Origin: Pseudomonadota bacterium
GTDB lineage: Bacteria > Bdellovibrionota_B > Oligoflexia > Oligoflexales > Bin106
NCBI GenBank assembly: GCA_026710525.1
Contig: JAPOQT010000068.1
Span: 1 to 11,412, forward strand
DNA length: 11,412 bases
Reading direction: 5' to 3'
Positions 1 through 7,194 of the stretch are shown piece after piece (position 1 is the first letter of the stretch; each line of letters starts with the position of its first letter). The notes beneath the pieces are model-generated. The model was not told the DNA's origin. It saw only the letters and a list, made by a program, of their open reading frames with translations, and made no database searches. A program made the position numbers and the translations under genes.

Positions 1-525
1 CGCTACCAAAAAGCTGAAGGGGCAGCCACAGGCTATCTGTTTCCTTATCAGGTTGGCTATCCTCTCCTCCAACCACCACAAGGCTTAGAACGTACTCACA
101 ATCCGATTATGGGTGTTGTTCAAGGTTTTCGTAATGCCAGCCATTATTCTTACCAAATACTCAAAGGTATTGGTGGTTTAATTGTGGGTTCTGTGCCCGT
201 GAAGTCACTCGGAGGGCCTATTTTTATTGCTCAAATTGCCAAAGAATCGGCTCATCAAGGGATCGTGCCCTATCTCACGATTTTAGCTATTATCAGCCTA
301 AACTTATTTTTGCTTAATCTTTTCCCTATTCCCGTATTAGACGGCGGGCAGTTAGTTTTATTAGGACTCGAAAAAATCAAGGGTAACCGGTTAAGTAGAA
401 AGTTTGTCGAGCAGTATCAATCCATCGGCTTTGTGATTGTTCTCTCTTTGGTGATTCTTGCCACTTATAATGATCTCAGTCGTTTTTGGTTATCGATGCT
501 TGAAGGATTAGGGTTAGGCGTCTGA
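1..525 (+). CDS. rseP: RseP-type site-2 zinc metalloprotease, C-terminal part (5' end outside window)
   Basis: The frame is open from base 1 and ends at TGA 523-525, giving the last 174 residues of a membrane-embedded M50 protease. The visible parts are the segment after the PDZ region, a GGPI motif (codons near 211-222) and the family signature NLFPIPVLDGG. In that signature the LDG aspartate (codon 340-342) is the expected third zinc ligand; the HExxH motif must lie upstream of the window. The ending YNDLSRF closely matches the end of the RseP family. Hydrophobic stretches around 280-340 and 430-475 fit the last two membrane helices. In the family this enzyme cuts anti-sigma factors or other membrane proteins within the inner membrane during envelope stress signalling. 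One small difference is GGQ where E. coli RseP has GGH after LDG. Any Met inside this frame (for example 109) is internal, not a start. It is followed closely by a tsaB-like gene. Confidence 0.93.
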   Translation, partial: RYQKAEGAATGYLFPYQVGYPLLQPPQGLERTHNPIMGVVQGFRNASHYSYQILKGIGGLIVGSVPVKSLGGPIFIAQIAKESAHQGIVPYLTILAIISLNLFLLNLFPIPVLDGGQLVLLGLEKIKGNRLSRKFVEQYQSIGFVIVLSLVILATYNDLSRFWLSMLEGLGLGV

Positions 526-541
526 AGTCTCTTACTTGAAT

Positions 542-545
542 AAGG
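542..545 (+). promoter_or_regulatory. Ribosome binding site favouring the ATG at 551
   Basis: AAGG lies 5 nt before ATG 551. The longer in-frame alternative, TTG 536, lacks any purine-rich site at the right distance and would add only five residues. This is the reason for choosing ATG 551 as the tsaB start. Confidence 0.45.
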
Positions 546-550
546 TCCTT

Positions 551-1510
551 ATGAGCCACCAAGAGTATCGTATTTTTTTGCTAATAGAAACGTCGTTAGG
601 TGGCTGTGCTGTTCGACTGGTGGATGGCTCTGCTGATGTGATTCAGCGGATGACAGTGGAAAAATTTTCCGTGTCTCGTCATTTAGGACCGTTTGTGAAC
701 GAGTGTTTGGCAGCAAAAAAGCTCAACTTAACTGATGTGACCCACGTAGTGGCTAGTCATGGTCCAGGATATTTTACTGGCATCAGGATCTTACTCAGCC
801 ACCTCTATGGTTGGCATGCACACTCTCTTTTAGTCAATTTATCGGCTGAAAAAATCAACAAAAATAAAGATTTAGCTCATCAAAACCCTGCGTCGCTAAA
901 AAGAAGGTGGCTTGGAGTCTCAAGTTTGAGTATGATAATGCTTTCTTGTTTACTCAAGGAGAGCACCATGATCCGTCAACGAACATTATCAAAACCTTGT
1001 CAAGCCGTATTTCTACCCTCTGGTTACCAGAAAGGGTTCTTAGCATGGTCTGAGGAAGAAGTGACTCCTGGTGGCATGGATAACGGTGATTCTCCTGTGC
1101 TAGCTCCAGATGAGGGGCTTAAAAATGCTGATATGGGAGGCACATTTTTATTAGACTCCCATCAAAACACCATAACGGTGAATGATCGTAAAATTCACAC
1201 CGCTTCTGTGAGCTGGTTGCCCCAAACAAAGGAAATTGCCACAACACAGACATCAACTAAGCTCACTTTTAGCCAGACACAAATCATGGCTATTATAGCC
1301 CCGGGTGACAACAACAAAAAACAACCTGTTTCATGGCGGCAAATGTTCACGGCTCTGCCTCTCGAGGAAGCTATATCACAGACTTTAGATGGCATGCATT
1401 ATCTTTGCTCACCACAGGAATCTCCAAGGCTGTCCTGGCTGACAAAGCCACCAACAGCTGAATATTTAAGAGGACATTATGCTGATAGAAAACATCAACA
1501 GAAGAGTTAG
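551..1510 (+). CDS. tsaB: Divergent, enlarged TsaB-like protein (tRNA t6A modification partner)
   Basis: The 319-residue product has an N-terminal ASKH-like fold signature: a first strand with IETS (residues 12-15), then the hallmark GPGYFTGIRI (71-80), equivalent to the family's GPGSFTGxR. A GVSSL segment (122-126) corresponds to the family's GVSSLEAL, and YLR (305-307) matches the usual C-terminal YLR. In the family TsaB is a catalytically inactive partner that dimerises with TsaD and, with TsaE and TsaC, makes threonylcarbamoyl-adenosine at tRNA position 37 in the cytoplasm. It is longer than usual (E. coli TsaB is about 231 residues). Extra sequence lies between the GPG motif and GVSSL (about 88-120), and a polar, weakly conserved-looking stretch covers about 165-270. 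The extra C-terminal part does not look like a fused RimI acetyltransferase. The gene begins 25 nt after rseP and ends 3 nt before asd, so it is probably co-transcribed. TTG 536 is an alternative start. Identification rests mainly on the GPG motif and the context. Confidence 0.72.
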   Translation: MSHQEYRIFLLIETSLGGCAVRLVDGSADVIQRMTVEKFSVSRHLGPFVNECLAAKKLNLTDVTHVVASHGPGYFTGIRILLSHLYGWHAHSLLVNLSAEKINKNKDLAHQNPASLKRRWLGVSSLSMIMLSCLLKESTMIRQRTLSKPCQAVFLPSGYQKGFLAWSEEEVTPGGMDNGDSPVLAPDEGLKNADMGGTFLLDSHQNTITVNDRKIHTASVSWLPQTKEIATTQTSTKLTFSQTQIMAIIAPGDNNKKQPVSWRQMFTALPLEEAISQTLDGMHYLCSPQESPRLSWLTKPPTAEYLRGHYADRKHQQKS

Positions 1511-1513
1511 TTC

Positions 1514-2632
1514 GTGAAAGCCATTGATTATTCATCACTCCATATTGCCATTATTGGTGCCACCGGTGCCGTTGGTAGAGTCATGGCCGAAGAGTTATCG
1601 ACTTCAAAGCTGTTCAAGGATTGTGATGCCAGTCAACGACCTCATATTGGTTTGTTTGCTTCGAAAAAATCCCAGGGGCACACCATGACTTTATTTGGTG
1701 ACCAGTATGTTGTTCAGGCTTTTTCTCTCGATGCTTTAAAGGGCTATGACTTTGCTTTAATGAGTGCTGGTAGTAATTTTTCCAAGGAATATAGCCCCCA
1801 GCTAGCTAGTATCGGGGTGATGGTGATTGATAATAGCTCTGCTTGGCGCCTGGATGATAAAGTTCCTCTGGTGGTGCCAGAGGTGAATCCTCATACAATT
1901 AACCGATTGATGGTTGGTGATGGTCATCGTGGTGGTATTGTTGCTAATCCTAACTGCTCAACCATTCAAATGATGGTTTGTGTGGCGCCACTCGACCAAG
2001 TATTTGGTATTGACATAATGATAGCGAGCACATATCAAAGTGTGTCAGGGGCAGGGCAAGAAGGTATTACGACCTTAGCCAAGGAACTCAAAGAAACGGA
2101 TAACAACTCGTACATGATCCCTAACAGCATCTCTTTATTACACCAGCCATCTTCTGTTTTTGGTACCCCGATAGCGGGTAATATACTTCCCGCTATTGGT
2201 CCTGAAAATAATAACCGTAATACTGTTGAGGAACAAAAAGTCATCGATGAATCTCGAAAAATTTTAGCAAAAGATGATCTGGCAGTTATGGTGACAGCTG
2301 CCAGGGTCCCTGTTTTTAAAGGTCATTGTGCCTCTATTGTGTGTCAGTTGGGGCGTGAGGTAACCCACGGTGAGGTTATGACGGTGCTATCTCAAAGTGA
2401 TGGTCTTACTGTCCTGGAACACTCACCGTCACAGCCGCCACTCACTCCTCGACTCACTAATGGTCGGCAAGAAAGTTTTGTTTCGCGAGTAAGGCTGGGA
2501 CTTACTGATGAACAGCATCAGAAGAGTCGTTGGTTGCAAATGTGGAATGTTGCCGACAATCTAAAAAAAGGTGCGGCAACTAATGCGACGCAAATTTTAG
2601 GGCTTTTTTTACAAGCATCCCATGATAATTAA
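1514..2632 (+). CDS. asd: Aspartate-semialdehyde dehydrogenase
   Basis: The 372-residue product converts L-aspartyl phosphate to aspartate semialdehyde with NADPH, the branch point to lysine/diaminopimelate, threonine and methionine. A Rossmann dinucleotide loop GATGAVG lies at residues 15-21. The catalytic cysteine is C148 in PNCSTIQMM, followed by STYQSVSGAG, which is the pattern of the Gram-positive/Streptococcus-like Asd branch rather than the E. coli one. The substrate/general-acid region RVPVFKGH has R264 and H271. PIAGNILPAIG followed by EEQKVIDESRKIL aligns with the family's PIAFNxxPxID...E..KI. Length is within or slightly above the usual 340-370. The start is GTG, 3 nt after the tsaB stop and with no better in-frame ATG, suggesting translational coupling. 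The C-terminal part (about 300-330) is polar and variable. Confidence 0.94.
   Translation: MKAIDYSSLHIAIIGATGAVGRVMAEELSTSKLFKDCDASQRPHIGLFASKKSQGHTMTLFGDQYVVQAFSLDALKGYDFALMSAGSNFSKEYSPQLASIGVMVIDNSSAWRLDDKVPLVVPEVNPHTINRLMVGDGHRGGIVANPNCSTIQMMVCVAPLDQVFGIDIMIASTYQSVSGAGQEGITTLAKELKETDNNSYMIPNSISLLHQPSSVFGTPIAGNILPAIGPENNNRNTVEEQKVIDESRKILAKDDLAVMVTAARVPVFKGHCASIVCQLGREVTHGEVMTVLSQSDGLTVLEHSPSQPPLTPRLTNGRQESFVSRVRLGLTDEQHQKSRWLQMWNVADNLKKGAATNATQILGLFLQASHDN
2168..2199 (+). repeat. Intragenic inverted repeat (11-bp arms) in asd
   Basis: CCGATAGCGGG (2168-2178) and CCCGCTATTGG (2189-2199) pair over 11 positions, with one G-U pair in RNA, around a 10-nt loop. It encodes the conserved PIAGNILPAIG segment of Asd. 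The near-palindrome makes the opposite strand spell almost the same peptide. There is no T-run after it, so it does not look like a terminator. Confidence 0.6.
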
Positions 2633-2743
2633 GGAAATCCTGATCACCCAATAGAGAAATATGTCACTTTACTCAGACCCTTACTTTTGTTATTGCTCAC
2701 CAGGTGGAATTTAGTAGGTCGCTGAAGAAGGTTTATTCGTTTT
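2633..2743. other. Intergenic region between asd and the SNF2 gene
   Basis: This 111-nt region has no open frame of note. A purine-rich GAAGAAGG (2724-2731) precedes ATG 2744 with a rather long spacing of about 12 nt. TTGTTA (2687-2692) and TAGTAG (2712-2717) form at best a poor promoter with a 19-nt spacer. I see no hairpin with a T-tract after asd, so read-through from the upstream genes is possible. Confidence 0.4.
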
Positions 2744-5700
2744 ATGCAGTTATCAAAACAAGCCGATTCGACATCATCCCTCAACGTTCATCATATTCTG
2801 CAGTATGTTCATGATCAGGTAAGCCAAGAGATATGGCAAAAAGCATTAGCACTCTACCGGTTTGGTCAGATATCAGAGCCGATACTTGATGACGATTTGA
2901 TTACCGCTGAAATAGAAGACCGGAAAGCACCTAGGGGTCGATGGCAGATTCGATTTAAGTTACAAGGTCGTGGTCAGGCGATTCGCTGGTACGAATGTAA
3001 TTGCAGTTATGCGCGTAAAACAGGAGGCTTATGTGAACATTTACTAGCAACATTCTTGATGATTTGTCGAGAAAAACCCGAGTATTTTTCTGGTCTTAAT
3101 CCAAGAGCACCCTTTGCTATGGGTAGAATAGGAGGATCAGGAAAACGCTTAAATAGTCGTAATAGCTCTTCAACGCCATCACTCGATTACGTTTTTGACA
3201 TACTCTCCCTTGCTTCTTTAGATAAAATTGAACTTTATGGTCATGGTGGTTTTAGTCGAGTTCATTTTGAACTCCGACAGTCCTATAAAGATGCTATTGA
3301 ACTGTCGGTTGATGAAACGAGTCTCTTATTAAATCATCCTCATCTCAAAAAGTTATGTCAAAGTCACTTGGGTCATGTGGTTTTTGCTCCATATCCAGGA
3401 CACATGGGCTGGAAGGTAGCCAAAAGTGATGATCGAGAAGTCTGGCATATCCATAAAAAAATCTTGTTTTGGATACCAGCCACAGATACTAAAGAACTCA
3501 CCCGTATTCGAGGGTATATTGGCAGTCAGTCTCGAGATAGTGACGAGCACCGAGTACTTATTGAAGAAGAGAAAGAGGGTGTTTATCTGTGGAAAAAGAA
3601 GCACTATGCTACTAATGGTCAGTTGATTGTCGACAAGCCTGGTGATACACCTTCTCCTAGTGATCAAGAAGATCAAGAGAGTGAAACCAAAGTCCTGTTT
3701 TCGGTGAGTCGTGAGTCGGTATCGTCAGGACTTGGTCATCAACACCTGTTCATCCAAGGCTTTGGTTTTATGAACCTTGAACTTGACTCACCTAAGAGTG
3801 TTTGGCATAAAAGTCCTCACACCCTTATTTATCGAGGCAAAGAAATTGATAAGCTGATTGCTACTGAATTCCAGGCATTGAGATCGCTACCAACACTTAT
3901 TGATAAAACCTGGTTAAAAGACTCGATTTGTGAAGTGGAGATTTCCCGAATCGAACTCTACGATTTTGATGATCCTCAATTTATCCTCGATCCTAAATAT
4001 GAAGTTAATGGCGAGTTATTTTCGGTTAGTAAAATTATTAGACTAGCGAAAGATCGTAACCGACAATTTGTTTCTGTGGATCAGAAATGGATTAAGGTAC
4101 CAGATGTTTTAATTGATTTAGATTTTCAACTTGATCCTATGCAGGATGCCATGCGTCTTGACACCATATCTCTCCTACGCTGGCGTTCTCTTTTTGACAG
4201 ACTTGATGATCTTTGGTGTGGTCGAGAAGATCTGCTGTTAGATTTGAAAAAACATATGACTTTTCACGATACCACAAATGATGACCTTGATTTTAACCAT
4301 ACCAATCTTGTTCTACGTGATTATCAAATAGAGGGAGCCAGATGGTTGTGGTGGCTTTATAAAAACCGTCTTCATGGTTTGTTTGCTGATGATATGGGTT
4401 TAGGTAAAACCCACCAAACGATGGCCTTGTTATCCTTGATCTTTAAACAAAAGAGCTGTGGTCAACCCTTATCAAACGTACCTGAGCACAAAGCCCTACA
4501 TACACCCCATAGCTCCCTGCGATTCCTTGTTATCTGTCCAACGACTGTCGTTGGCCACTGGCAAGAAAAAATGACTGATTTTACTCCTGTATTAAAACCT
4601 TTACGTTATCATGGCTTAGCCCGAGAGTTGGTCGATGGCTATATTACCCTCATTACAAGCTATGGTGTACTACTCAGAGATATTGAAGATTTATCAAAAA
4701 TCACCTGGGATGTGGTGGTTTGTGATGAAGCTCATGTGATTAAAAACCCGAAAACATCCATTTACTGGGCTTGTAAAAGATTACAAGCAAAAATGCGCTT
4801 ATGCTTAAGTGGTACTCCTATTGAAAATAGAATCTATGAGCTAAAAACCCTATTTGATTTTTTACTCCCTGGCTATCTTGGTAACCAGAACTTCTTCAAA
4901 AAATACTATGATATTAACTCGTTAACATCACCTTCTGTTAGGACAAAAAAGCTACATGATGATGATGAGGAGGAGGATAATAAAGAGCCTATTTCTACGG
5001 ATAACAACCAACCACAAGACCAGCCAGATTCTCTTTTAACACCTTCGATCAAAGAACGAGAAAATCGACTTAAAAGACTCATTGAGCCCCTTAAAATGAG
5101 GCGCACCAAGGATCAGGTGCTCCATGACTTACCAGAAAAAGTGGAGGATATTCGTCATTGTAACCTAACTCATCGTCAGGCTACCCTTTATAAAGAAACT
5201 ATTAAAAGCAGGACTGATAATTTAATTCATGACCTGCACAACACAGATAAGCCACTGCCTTATCTCCATATTTTTGCCCTGTTACAAAGACTGAAGCAAA
5301 TATGTAATCATCCGTCTTTAATTACAGGTAAGCCGTGGCGTGAAGAAAGTAGTGAGAAATTTGAGCTCCTCAAAGAACTCATTGCCGAGTCTCTTGCCTC
5401 TTCCCATAAGGTGGTCATTTTCTCCCAGTATGTTAAAATGATTGATATCATCATTGATTACCTCAAAGAAGAAAATATCTCCCACGTCTCCCTGGTTGGC
5501 CATTCAAAAAACAGAGAACAAATTGTGGCAAAGTTTCAAAACGATCCCTCGGTATCCGTGTTTGTTGGATCACTACTAGCGGGTGGTGTGGGGATAGATC
5601 TCACCGCAGCCTCTGTGGTTATTCATTATGACCGTTGGTGGAACGCCAGTAAAGAAAATCAAGCCACCGATCGTGTTCACCGTATTGGCCAAAAAAACTC

Positions 5701-5875
5701 TCTTTTAGTGCTTAAGCTGGTGACCTTGGGAACGATTGAAGAAAAAATCGACAAAATGATTCAGAAGAAACAAAAATTATTTGATATCTTTTTGGCCAAG
5801 AATCCAGCTCACTTTAAACAGTTTACTCGGGAAGAACTGATTGATCTTGTTTCGTCTGACCTAACCCAAAATTAG
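2744..5875 (+). CDS. SWIM zinc finger plus SNF2-family helicase-like ATPase
   Basis: The 1043-residue product is a bacterial Swi2/Snf2 protein. A SWIM zinc finger at residues 85-99 has C85-x-C87, then C97-x-H99. The middle (about 120-480) resembles the region preceding the ATPase in bacterial SNF2 proteins, including RQFVSVDQKWIKVP. Lobe 1 contains RDYQ (525-528), Walker A DDMGLGKT (549-556, K555), DEAH (661-664) and SGTPIEN (689-695). Lobe 2 starts near 785 and has KVVIFSQY (about 889), then GGVGIDLTAA, YDRWWN and QATDRVHRIGQ (973-983). All ATPase motifs look intact. Family members are ATP-driven double-stranded DNA translocases that remodel protein-DNA complexes, and SWIM fingers bind DNA or protein. 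The target here is unknown. Between the lobes is an acidic, Gln/Asn/Pro-rich insert (about 739-770), and a second polar linker lies near 297-315. The gene is 12 nt upstream of murA. A role in defence, repair or transcription recycling cannot be told from sequence. Confidence 0.93.
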   Translation: MQLSKQADSTSSLNVHHILQYVHDQVSQEIWQKALALYRFGQISEPILDDDLITAEIEDRKAPRGRWQIRFKLQGRGQAIRWYECNCSYARKTGGLCEHLLATFLMICREKPEYFSGLNPRAPFAMGRIGGSGKRLNSRNSSSTPSLDYVFDILSLASLDKIELYGHGGFSRVHFELRQSYKDAIELSVDETSLLLNHPHLKKLCQSHLGHVVFAPYPGHMGWKVAKSDDREVWHIHKKILFWIPATDTKELTRIRGYIGSQSRDSDEHRVLIEEEKEGVYLWKKKHYATNGQLIVDKPGDTPSPSDQEDQESETKVLFSVSRESVSSGLGHQHLFIQGFGFMNLELDSPKSVWHKSPHTLIYRGKEIDKLIATEFQALRSLPTLIDKTWLKDSICEVEISRIELYDFDDPQFILDPKYEVNGELFSVSKIIRLAKDRNRQFVSVDQKWIKVPDVLIDLDFQLDPMQDAMRLDTISLLRWRSLFDRLDDLWCGREDLLLDLKKHMTFHDTTNDDLDFNHTNLVLRDYQIEGARWLWWLYKNRLHGLFADDMGLGKTHQTMALLSLIFKQKSCGQPLSNVPEHKALHTPHSSLRFLVICPTTVVGHWQEKMTDFTPVLKPLRYHGLARELVDGYITLITSYGVLLRDIEDLSKITWDVVVCDEAHVIKNPKTSIYWACKRLQAKMRLCLSGTPIENRIYELKTLFDFLLPGYLGNQNFFKKYYDINSLTSPSVRTKKLHDDDEEEDNKEPISTDNNQPQDQPDSLLTPSIKERENRLKRLIEPLKMRRTKDQVLHDLPEKVEDIRHCNLTHRQATLYKETIKSRTDNLIHDLHNTDKPLPYLHIFALLQRLKQICNHPSLITGKPWREESSEKFELLKELIAESLASSHKVVIFSQYVKMIDIIIDYLKEENISHVSLVGHSKNREQIVAKFQNDPSVSVFVGSLLAGGVGIDLTAASVVIHYDRWWNASKENQATDRVHRIGQKNSLLVLKLVTLGTIEEKIDKMIQKKQKLFDIFLAKNPAHFKQFTREELIDLVSSDLTQN
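4958..4978 (+). repeat. In-frame trinucleotide run (GAT/GAG) in the SNF2 gene
   Basis: Three GAT codons, three GAG codons and one GAT encode an Asp/Glu run (residues 739-745). It lies in the linker between the two ATPase lobes, outside every conserved motif. Such triplet runs can change length without breaking the frame. Confidence 0.6.
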
Positions 5876-5877
5876 GA
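5874..5877 (+). promoter_or_regulatory. murA ribosome binding site overlapping the SNF2 stop codon
   Basis: AGGA shares two bases with the TAG stop (5873-5875) of the helicase gene and sits 10 nt before ATG 5888. The overlap suggests translational coupling of murA to the upstream gene. No separate promoter is possible in the 12-nt gap, though one could lie inside the SNF2 coding region. Confidence 0.55.
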
Positions 5878-5887
5878 TAAACTCACC

Positions 5888-7177
5888 ATGGCTAAATATG
5901 TGATTGAAGGTGGTCGGGAAGTCTCGGGGTCATTAAGACCATCAGGTAACAAAAATGAGATCTTGCCGGTTTTAGCTGCCTGCCTTCTTAGCTCGCAACC
6001 AGTAACCCTACAACGTGTTCCTAGGATTGCTGATGTGCAGGTCATGCTTGATCTACTTAATGATTTGGGAGTTCGCTATCAGTGGTTAGGCCGTGACTCC
6101 CTTGTGTTAGAAGCGAATACAGCTAGTGAGGGATTGTTATCGGCTGAAAAATGTAGCAAGGTTCGAGCCGCCATTCTACTCCTCGGACCACTTTTAGCTC
6201 GCTGGGGTAAAGCAAGGCTACCTTTACCTGGTGGTGATGTTATTGGCGCTAGGAAAATTGATTGTCATTTTGAAGGTTTAATCGCCCTTGGGGCTAAAGT
6301 AGAGCTTGTACGTAGTGAGATTCATGGCTCAGTAACCCCTGGGAAGCTACGAGGAGCTGCTATTTTCCTCGACGAGCCTTCTGTGACCGCCACAGAAAAT
6401 ATTATTATGTGTGCGGTACTCGCTGAGGGTACCACTGTGCTAGAACATGCTGCTTCCGAACCTCATGTGGTTGGTTTGTGTGAGTTATTAATAAAAATGG
6501 GAGCTCATATTTCTGGGGTTGGTAGTAATCGGCTCACTATTACCGGTGTGTCGGGGCTTTCGGGAGCCGAGCACACTATTGGCCCTGATTTTATGGAAAT
6601 GGCTAGTTATCTATGCCTGGGTGCAGCTTGTGGTGGTCGAGTACAAATCGATGATGTCATGCCAGCCAATTACCGAGGTATTCTCGGGGCATGGCAAAAA
6701 CTCGGTATTCAACCTGAAATCACAGAAAATTCCATCGCTGTTGATGGTAGTCATGGACTCCAAATCAAAGCTGATGTGTCCGGGAGGATCCCGACGGTTT
6801 ATTCGGCTCCTTGGCCGGGTTTTCCAACAGATCTCATGTCTGTTGCCATTGTCACGGCTACCCAAGCGACTGGCACCATGATTTTTTTTGAAAAAATGTT
6901 TGAAGGGCGAATGTTTTTCACAGACAAATTATTACATATGGGAGCACAAATTGTTCTTTGTGACCCTCACCGGGTGGTGGTTACTGGCAAAAGTCAATTA
7001 ATTGGGGCTCGGATGAGCTCTCCTGACGTTCGGGCAGGGATGGCTTTAGTGATAGCTGCTTGTATGGCAAGAGGTACTAGTGAGATCTATAACACACACC
7101 TCGTTGAGAGGGGTTATGATCAGGTCATTGAAAAACTGTCTCACTTAGGTGTGGCTATTCAATTAAAAGACTCTTAA
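5888..7177 (+). CDS. murA: UDP-N-acetylglucosamine 1-carboxyvinyltransferase, Asp-type active site
   Basis: The 429-residue cytoplasmic enzyme transfers enolpyruvate from PEP to UDP-GlcNAc, the first committed step of peptidoglycan synthesis. It opens with an inside-out alpha/beta barrel signature and SGNKNE, where K22 and N23 match the substrate-binding Lys and Asn of E. coli MurA. The active-site loop reads GGDVIGARKID at 115-125: D117 replaces the catalytic-loop Cys115 of E. coli. The catalytic Asp305 equivalent is D315 in FPTDLM. R382 (DVRAG) and R408 (ERGYD) match R371 and R397. Length is close to the family's 415-430. MurA enzymes with Asp at the Cys position are known (Mycobacterium tuberculosis, Chlamydia, Borrelia) and are insensitive to fosfomycin, so this one is predicted to be too. 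Other EPT-family members such as AroA are excluded by the MurA-specific motifs. The gene is coupled to the SNF2 gene and convergent with the next gene. Confidence 0.94.
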   Translation: MAKYVIEGGREVSGSLRPSGNKNEILPVLAACLLSSQPVTLQRVPRIADVQVMLDLLNDLGVRYQWLGRDSLVLEANTASEGLLSAEKCSKVRAAILLLGPLLARWGKARLPLPGGDVIGARKIDCHFEGLIALGAKVELVRSEIHGSVTPGKLRGAAIFLDEPSVTATENIIMCAVLAEGTTVLEHAASEPHVVGLCELLIKMGAHISGVGSNRLTITGVSGLSGAEHTIGPDFMEMASYLCLGAACGGRVQIDDVMPANYRGILGAWQKLGIQPEITENSIAVDGSHGLQIKADVSGRIPTVYSAPWPGFPTDLMSVAIVTATQATGTMIFFEKMFEGRMFFTDKLLHMGAQIVLCDPHRVVVTGKSQLIGARMSSPDVRAGMALVIAACMARGTSEIYNTHLVERGYDQVIEKLSHLGVAIQLKDS

Positions 7178-7194
7178 AAAGAGCACTGCCACCA

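Noticed and set aside
536..550. TTG 536 as the tsaB start
   Set aside because: ATG 551 has AAGG at a suitable distance, while the TTG has no visible ribosome binding site and adds nothing conserved. It remains possible.
2035..2244. Antisense frame in asd encoding a peptide like the Asd PIAG segment
   Set aside because: The resemblance arises from the palindrome at 2168-2199, not from a real gene.
2687..2717. TTGTTA/TAGTAG as a promoter for the SNF2 gene
   Set aside because: The -10 is poor and the spacer is 19 nt. Such matches are expected by chance in AT-rich DNA.
3353..3676. Antisense open frame of 107 codons within the SNF2 gene
   Set aside because: It lies fully inside a well-supported gene, lacks recognisable motifs and is explained by codon usage of the sense strand.
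6519..6881. Second-frame open reading frame of 120 codons inside murA
   Set aside because: It overlaps conserved murA sequence and its translation shows no domain.
2744..7177. SNF2 gene plus neighbours as a phage-defence island
   Set aside because: No methylase, nuclease, PLD or other defence partner is present. The flanking genes are core metabolism and cell wall, and there are no mobility signs.
7171..7183. CTCTT-AAA-AAGAG inverted repeat at the murA stop as a terminator
   Set aside because: The stem is only 5 bp, has no G or C clamp beyond two pairs, and no T-run follows on either strand.
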